Shown here piece by piece: positions 5,892 through 8,810 of a stretch of DNA of 8,810 bases. The stretch's first letter is position 1; the number at the start of each line of letters is the position of its first letter. The position numbers and the translations under genes are program-made. The notes under the pieces were generated by a model. The model made no database searches. It saw nothing but the letters and a program-made list of their open reading frames with translations, and was not told where the DNA came from. This DNA comes from Comamonadaceae bacterium (GTDB lineage: Bacteria; Pseudomonadota; Gammaproteobacteria; Burkholderiales; Burkholderiaceae_C), in assembly GCA_947460165.1 (NCBI GenBank), contig CANHKH010000116.1, forward strand, positions 1 through 8,810, given 5' to 3'.

Positions 5892-6998
5892 ATGCGTGGC
5901 CGGTGCATGTCGAGCCTGAACAAACGCTGGCTCGCCTGGGTGGTGCCCGCGTTTGTGAGCTTGTTCTTGTCCGCGTGTGAACTCAGCACCTCAGAACAAC
6001 GCGGCCCGCGCGGCAGCGCACAGATTCAGCTGGCCAAGCAAAGCAATGTGCAAGCTGTGCAAGACCTCAACGGCATTCCACCGCCAGAAGACCCTGCCGA
6101 CATCGAGTCACCGCCAACCAACGAAGTCTTCGTCAATGTCAAGGTGCTCAATGACCTGAGTGCCACCGAGTTTTCCAGGCTGATGCAAGCCTTGTCGACC
6201 TGGATTGCACCCGAAGAAGGTTGCAATTTTTGCCACAACCCAGACAAGCTGGAGTCTGACGAAAAGTACACCAAGGTGGTGGCTCGCCGCATGCTGGAGA
6301 TGACCCGACGCATCAACACCGACTGGGGCGCCCACGTCGGCACCACGGGCGTGACCTGCTGGACCTGCCACCGAGGTCAGGCGGTGCCCTCAGGCGACTG
6401 GTTCAAAGGCGAAGATCCTGCGGCCTGGATGTCTGCGTTGGGCCAGCGTGACGGGCAGAACAGGCCCTCACTCAATGCTGCAGGATCGTCGCTGCCTGAC
6501 GATTCGCTGACTCGCTTTTTGGTCACTGGCGAAAAGACGGCCACCACCCAGGGCGACTCCGCCGTGCGGATTCAAAGCTCGACTGCGCTGGCCTCCCGGG
6601 AACATCCGCCATCGGTCAAGTCGGCCGAATGGACCTACTCCATGATGCTCTACATGTCGGGGTCATTGGGTGTGAACTGCACCTACTGCCACAACTCGCG
6701 GTCGTTTGCCAGTTGGCAAGAAAGCTCACCCCAGCGCGTGACCGCATGGCACGGCCTTCAGATGGTGCGAGAGCTCAACACCCAGTATTTGATTCCCCTG
6801 ACACCTTTGTTCCCAGACTTCCGGCTGGGGCCCCATGGCGACGCACCCAAAGTGGGGTGTGCCACCTGCCACAAGGGCGTGTTCAAGCCCCTCAATGGCG
6901 TCAGTCCTTTGCCGGATTACATGGCCCTGGCCGGCGTGGGCAAAGTGCCTGCTGGAACGCCGTCGCCGCCCGAGCCTAAAGCCTCCAACAAGCGCTGA
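5892..6998 (+). CDS. pufC: Tetraheme cytochrome c, photosynthetic reaction-centre cytochrome subunit family (PufC)
   Basis: A 368-residue lipoprotein: hydrophobic signal 12-27, lipobox LSAC with Cys29. AGGAAGG (5879-5885) lies 6 bases before ATG 5892; ATG 5907 is a weaker option. Four heme sites: CNFCH (111-115), CWTCH (156-160), CTYCH (263-267) and CATCH (323-327). From memory of the Blastochloris viridis structure, axial ligands lie 13, 22 and 11 residues before the first Cys of hemes 1-3 (Met) and 8 before heme 2's Cys (His, for heme 4). Here these positions are Met98, Met134, Met252 and His148, so all ligands are kept. Flanking text such as NSRSFASW, HGLQMVRELN and RLGPHGDAPK is also typical. 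PufC normally sits after pufLM and re-reduces the special pair; none of those genes is here. It may serve a reaction centre encoded elsewhere or act as a respiratory electron relay. Confidence 0.93.
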   Translation: MRGRCMSSLNKRWLAWVVPAFVSLFLSACELSTSEQRGPRGSAQIQLAKQSNVQAVQDLNGIPPPEDPADIESPPTNEVFVNVKVLNDLSATEFSRLMQALSTWIAPEEGCNFCHNPDKLESDEKYTKVVARRMLEMTRRINTDWGAHVGTTGVTCWTCHRGQAVPSGDWFKGEDPAAWMSALGQRDGQNRPSLNAAGSSLPDDSLTRFLVTGEKTATTQGDSAVRIQSSTALASREHPPSVKSAEWTYSMMLYMSGSLGVNCTYCHNSRSFASWQESSPQRVTAWHGLQMVRELNTQYLIPLTPLFPDFRLGPHGDAPKVGCATCHKGVFKPLNGVSPLPDYMALAGVGKVPAGTPSPPEPKASNKR

Positions 6999-6999
6999 G

Positions 7000-7219
7000 G
7001 CAGGGGCATCAGCGCCCAAAGATCCTTGGACATAGACCCAACCCTTGAAAAATTCGGGTCAGAAAATTGGGGTCAAACCCCGATGTCCCTGTCTCTCACA
7101 GAGAACGTTTGTGCCTGCCCCAGCAAGTGTTGAGCCTCATGGAACGGTCGCAGACCTGCACTCACTCTGTTTGGGGGACCTCAACAACTGGCTCAGTGCC
7201 AGGCTTGGTCAAGCGCTGT
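7000..7219. other. Non-coding stretch after the operon
   Basis: No credible gene on either strand. It holds the REP-like palindrome listed separately and, just before it, GACCC (7035-7039) mirrored by GGGTC (7056-7060) around an A-rich centre. This could fold as a weak transcript-end stem for the operon, but lacks a T-run. Short open frames here look like chance. In many bacteria an antitoxin gene would lie beside a toxin such as the remnant at 7220; I could not recognise one. Confidence 0.4.
7056..7084. repeat. REP-like palindromic element
   Basis: GGGGT-CAA-ACCCC (7069-7081) is a perfect short palindrome inside an 8-bp imperfect stem (ATTGGGGT with ACCCCGAT, one T-G pair). It is preceded by a second GGGTCA (7056-7061), repeated at 7070-7075. 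This looks like the GGGGTCAGACCCC-type repetitive extragenic palindromes common in Burkholderiales and related bacteria. Resemblance is from memory; copy number in the genome is unknown. Confidence 0.45.
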
Positions 7220-7472
7220 CTATTTTTTTCCGTAGGTACTGTCATGGTCACCAGCCACTGAGAGCAGTCGCATGTACTGGCCATCTTGGAATGCCGTTGC
7301 TCTGCGCGACTGTGTGATGCGCAGCGAATAGATGTTGTCAATTTTGCGTGGCTCGCACACCGATGATTTTTTCCCACTTAAGCCCGTTGTCCCGGTAGAA
7401 CTGCGCCCAAGTCATCTGGCGGATCTTGTTCAGGGTGTGCAGGGCCCCCTGCGACAGCAGCGCTGAGGAACG
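7220..7472 (-). pseudogene. Frameshifted fragment of a small RelE/ParE-like (toxin-type) protein
   Basis: Reading the minus strand, one frame gives LHTLNKIRQMTWAQFYRDNG then LKWEKIIGVRA and hits TGA at 7338-7340. Adding one base of shift near 7346 continues the same domain: KIDNIYSLRITQSRRATAF, then QDGQYMRLLSVAGDHDSTYG, ending at TAG 7220-7222. The C-terminal half (a SLR..QS.RA.AF.DG...RLLS...DHD pattern) resembles small toxin-like proteins of the RelE/ParE type seen next to antitoxin genes in proteobacteria. No start codon opens the first part, so the gene is both 5'-truncated and frameshifted. It lies between convergent genes, a common place for gene debris. The assignment to a toxin family is from pattern memory and is only moderate; a sequencing error could explain the shift but not the missing start. 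Confidence 0.5.
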
Positions 7473-7533
7473 CTGGATTGGCCGCAGCCCAAGCAGGTCG
7501 ATAACAGCACGCCCGAACTGGCACTGCGCAAGG

Positions 7534-8810
7534 TTACCGGAGTGCTGCAGCAGTCAAGCGGCGTATCTCGCTGCCGTCAAACAGTGCCACCTGACCGCTG
7601 GGGCCAGCCACGATGCGCGGTGGCGCGTAGCTTGTGAAGCCGGCATAACTGAGCTCAGCTTGCAGCCCGAAGGTGGCCGTGTCGGCCACGCGCAAAAGCT
7701 TGTCAATCCAGCCCACGCAAGCCACCTTGTCCGCCCCACGCAGGCGCACGCAGCTTGTTTGGTTGATCACCGAGCCGCGCAGCGCAAGCGTGTCAGCTGC
7801 ATAGGCGAGTCCGCCCACCATGACCAGGTTGCCCGACAGGTTGATGTCCGCCGAGAAATTGCCATTGGTGGCCACCACTTCCCGTTCGATCAATCCGTTG
7901 CTCAGCACCTCCAGCCGCCGCAGGCCAAACTCGGTGGTCTGATTGTTGTAGCCGAGCACCCAAGCACCGGTTGTGTCAAACGCAATGCCGTTAATGACGC
8001 TGTAGCTCGGGGGGCGCGTGGGCTGCACTACCATGTTGCGTACAAGGGTCACGCCTGCATGGCTTGGCGTGGAGTAGCTGAGTGACACGGCCACGACGTT
8101 GGCGTTGACAGGCGAGACGGTGATTTTTGCGGCTCTCATCTGTCCAAAAAACGAATCTTGTGGCAAAGCAACGCGACCGGTTTCGGTCAGGTCGGGCAAG
8201 GACAGGCGCAGCAGTTCACCCGAACCGCTGAGCCCCACGTACAGGGTGCTGCCATCGGCCGAAACCGCCATGGGGCCGGGGTTGGAGCCCACTGCCATGG
8301 CCGACAGCGAGAGCGCTCCCGTGTTGGCGTCTAGGGTGGCGATGCGGTTGGACTTGCCCACCACGCTGGATGGGATCGATGCATAGTAGCGCTCGCGCAG
8401 CGCGTCGTAGACGAGGTCGTTGTGAGTCAGCGAGACCGTGCTGCCGTCTGATTCAGGTGGGGCCGAAGGCGGCCCGCCGCTGCTCGCGGTGAATGACACG
8501 CCGCCCACCTGGGCACTGGTGAGCTCAATGCTGTAGGGCGCCTCCGAGGGCGCCCCACCGCTTCCATTTTGACTTCTATCGGCTTTCACCAGGCCGATGC
8601 CCGGTGCAAAGTAGGCCTCCTCGGTGCTTGTCACAGTCCTAGACTCGTCGGGCGCGCCAGTCAGACGCACCGTCAAGACCAAGGAGTTGGTAAAGTGCGC
8701 GACCTGGGTGAGTCGACCCAGCACGCTGAGCGATTCGAAGCCCTTGAACACCTGTCTGAACTCGAAGCGGAAGTAGTCGTTCTTGTTGTCGCCGTCCAGG
8801 TCTACCTTCA
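7534..8810 (-). CDS. Beta-propeller-like (YVTN/YncE-type) extracytoplasmic protein, 5' end cut by window edge
   Basis: The frame is open from the right edge (8810) to TAA at 7534-7536, giving 424 visible residues. The true start lies outside the window. GTG at 8751 would be an internal codon because the reading continues upstream with KVDLDGDNKNDYFRFEF, a Ca-binding-like DxDxDxxxD segment. After a segment reading STEEAYFAPGIGLVK and a Ser/Gly/Pro-rich linker, the rest has repeated short beta units: NDLVYDALRERYYASIPS, NRIATLDANTGALS, GPMAVSADGSTLYVGLSGSG, ELLRLSLPDLTETGRVALP, NGIAFDTTGAWVLGYNN. These are typical blades of YVTN/SMP-30-like propellers. Similar bacterial proteins are secreted or lipoprotein-anchored and often carry Ig-like domains. 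Function is unknown. It is convergent with the operon and probably unrelated to it. Confidence 0.8.
   Translation of the reverse strand, partial: KVDLDGDNKNDYFRFEFRQVFKGFESLSVLGRLTQVAHFTNSLVLTVRLTGAPDESRTVTSTEEAYFAPGIGLVKADRSQNGSGGAPSEAPYSIELTSAQVGGVSFTASSGGPPSAPPESDGSTVSLTHNDLVYDALRERYYASIPSSVVGKSNRIATLDANTGALSLSAMAVGSNPGPMAVSADGSTLYVGLSGSGELLRLSLPDLTETGRVALPQDSFFGQMRAAKITVSPVNANVVAVSLSYSTPSHAGVTLVRNMVVQPTRPPSYSVINGIAFDTTGAWVLGYNNQTTEFGLRRLEVLSNGLIEREVVATNGNFSADINLSGNLVMVGGLAYAADTLALRGSVINQTSCVRLRGADKVACVGWIDKLLRVADTATFGLQAELSYAGFTSYAPPRIVAGPSGQVALFDGSEIRRLTAAALR

Noticed and set aside
7045..7317. Plus-strand open frame of 90 codons after the operon
   Set aside because: No ribosome site or known domain; it starts at the REP-like element and runs opposite the toxin-like remnant.
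7426..8085. Plus-strand open frame (219 codons) opposite the propeller gene
   Set aside because: The minus strand shows repeated propeller blades; this frame has no family features.
1..8810. CRISPR array, tRNA, rRNA, intact insertion sequence or phage genes
   Set aside because: No regularly spaced repeats, cloverleaf or conserved rRNA segments, intact transposase or phage proteins were seen.

Overview
The base composition (GC-rich), codon use and protein families suggest a betaproteobacterium, probably of the order Burkholderiales and perhaps Comamonadaceae-like (Rhodoferax/Limnohabitans/Rubrivivax relatives). This is an inference from family resemblance; no rRNA or other taxonomic marker is present.

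Layout. Positions 1-1133 (minus) hold most of a GlpQ-type periplasmic glycerophosphodiester phosphodiesterase lipoprotein that runs off the left edge. After a spacer of about 300 bases, a LysR-type regulator (1438-2406, minus) is transcribed divergently from a tightly packed seven-gene plus-strand operon (2637-6998). The operon order is: Tat-exported calcineurin-like metallophosphoesterase; membrane-anchored monoheme cytochrome c of SoxA/TsdA flavour; exported Lcl/DUF1566-domain protein; SoxY-like sulfur carrier; SoxZ; Tat-exported high-potential iron-sulfur protein (HiPIP); and a tetraheme lipoprotein of the photosynthetic reaction-centre cytochrome family (PufC). Gaps are -4 to +36 bases. 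A non-coding stretch follows (7000-7219) with a REP-like palindrome, then a frameshifted fragment of a small RelE/ParE-like protein (minus). Last is the 3' part of a large beta-propeller-like protein gene (minus) that runs off the right edge.

How the genes may work together. Canonical Sox thiosulfate oxidation uses SoxXA (cytochrome that loads sulfur onto a Cys), SoxYZ (carrier) and SoxB (a metallophosphoesterase-fold hydrolase that removes sulfate). This operon has one gene in each of these structural slots, but two of the three are not the canonical protein: a small calcineurin-like enzyme stands where SoxB would be and a monoheme cytochrome where SoxXA would be. It ends with two proteins, HiPIP and PufC, that in phototrophic betaproteobacteria form the electron-donor chain to the photosynthetic reaction centre. 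No pufLM, light-harvesting, canonical soxB, soxCD or soxX gene is present here. The most interesting reading is an undescribed periplasmic sulfur-compound (or other thiol-bound substrate) oxidation module whose electrons go through HiPIP to a PufC-type tetraheme cytochrome, controlled by the divergent LysR regulator. The families are well supported by the sequence; the joint pathway is inference.
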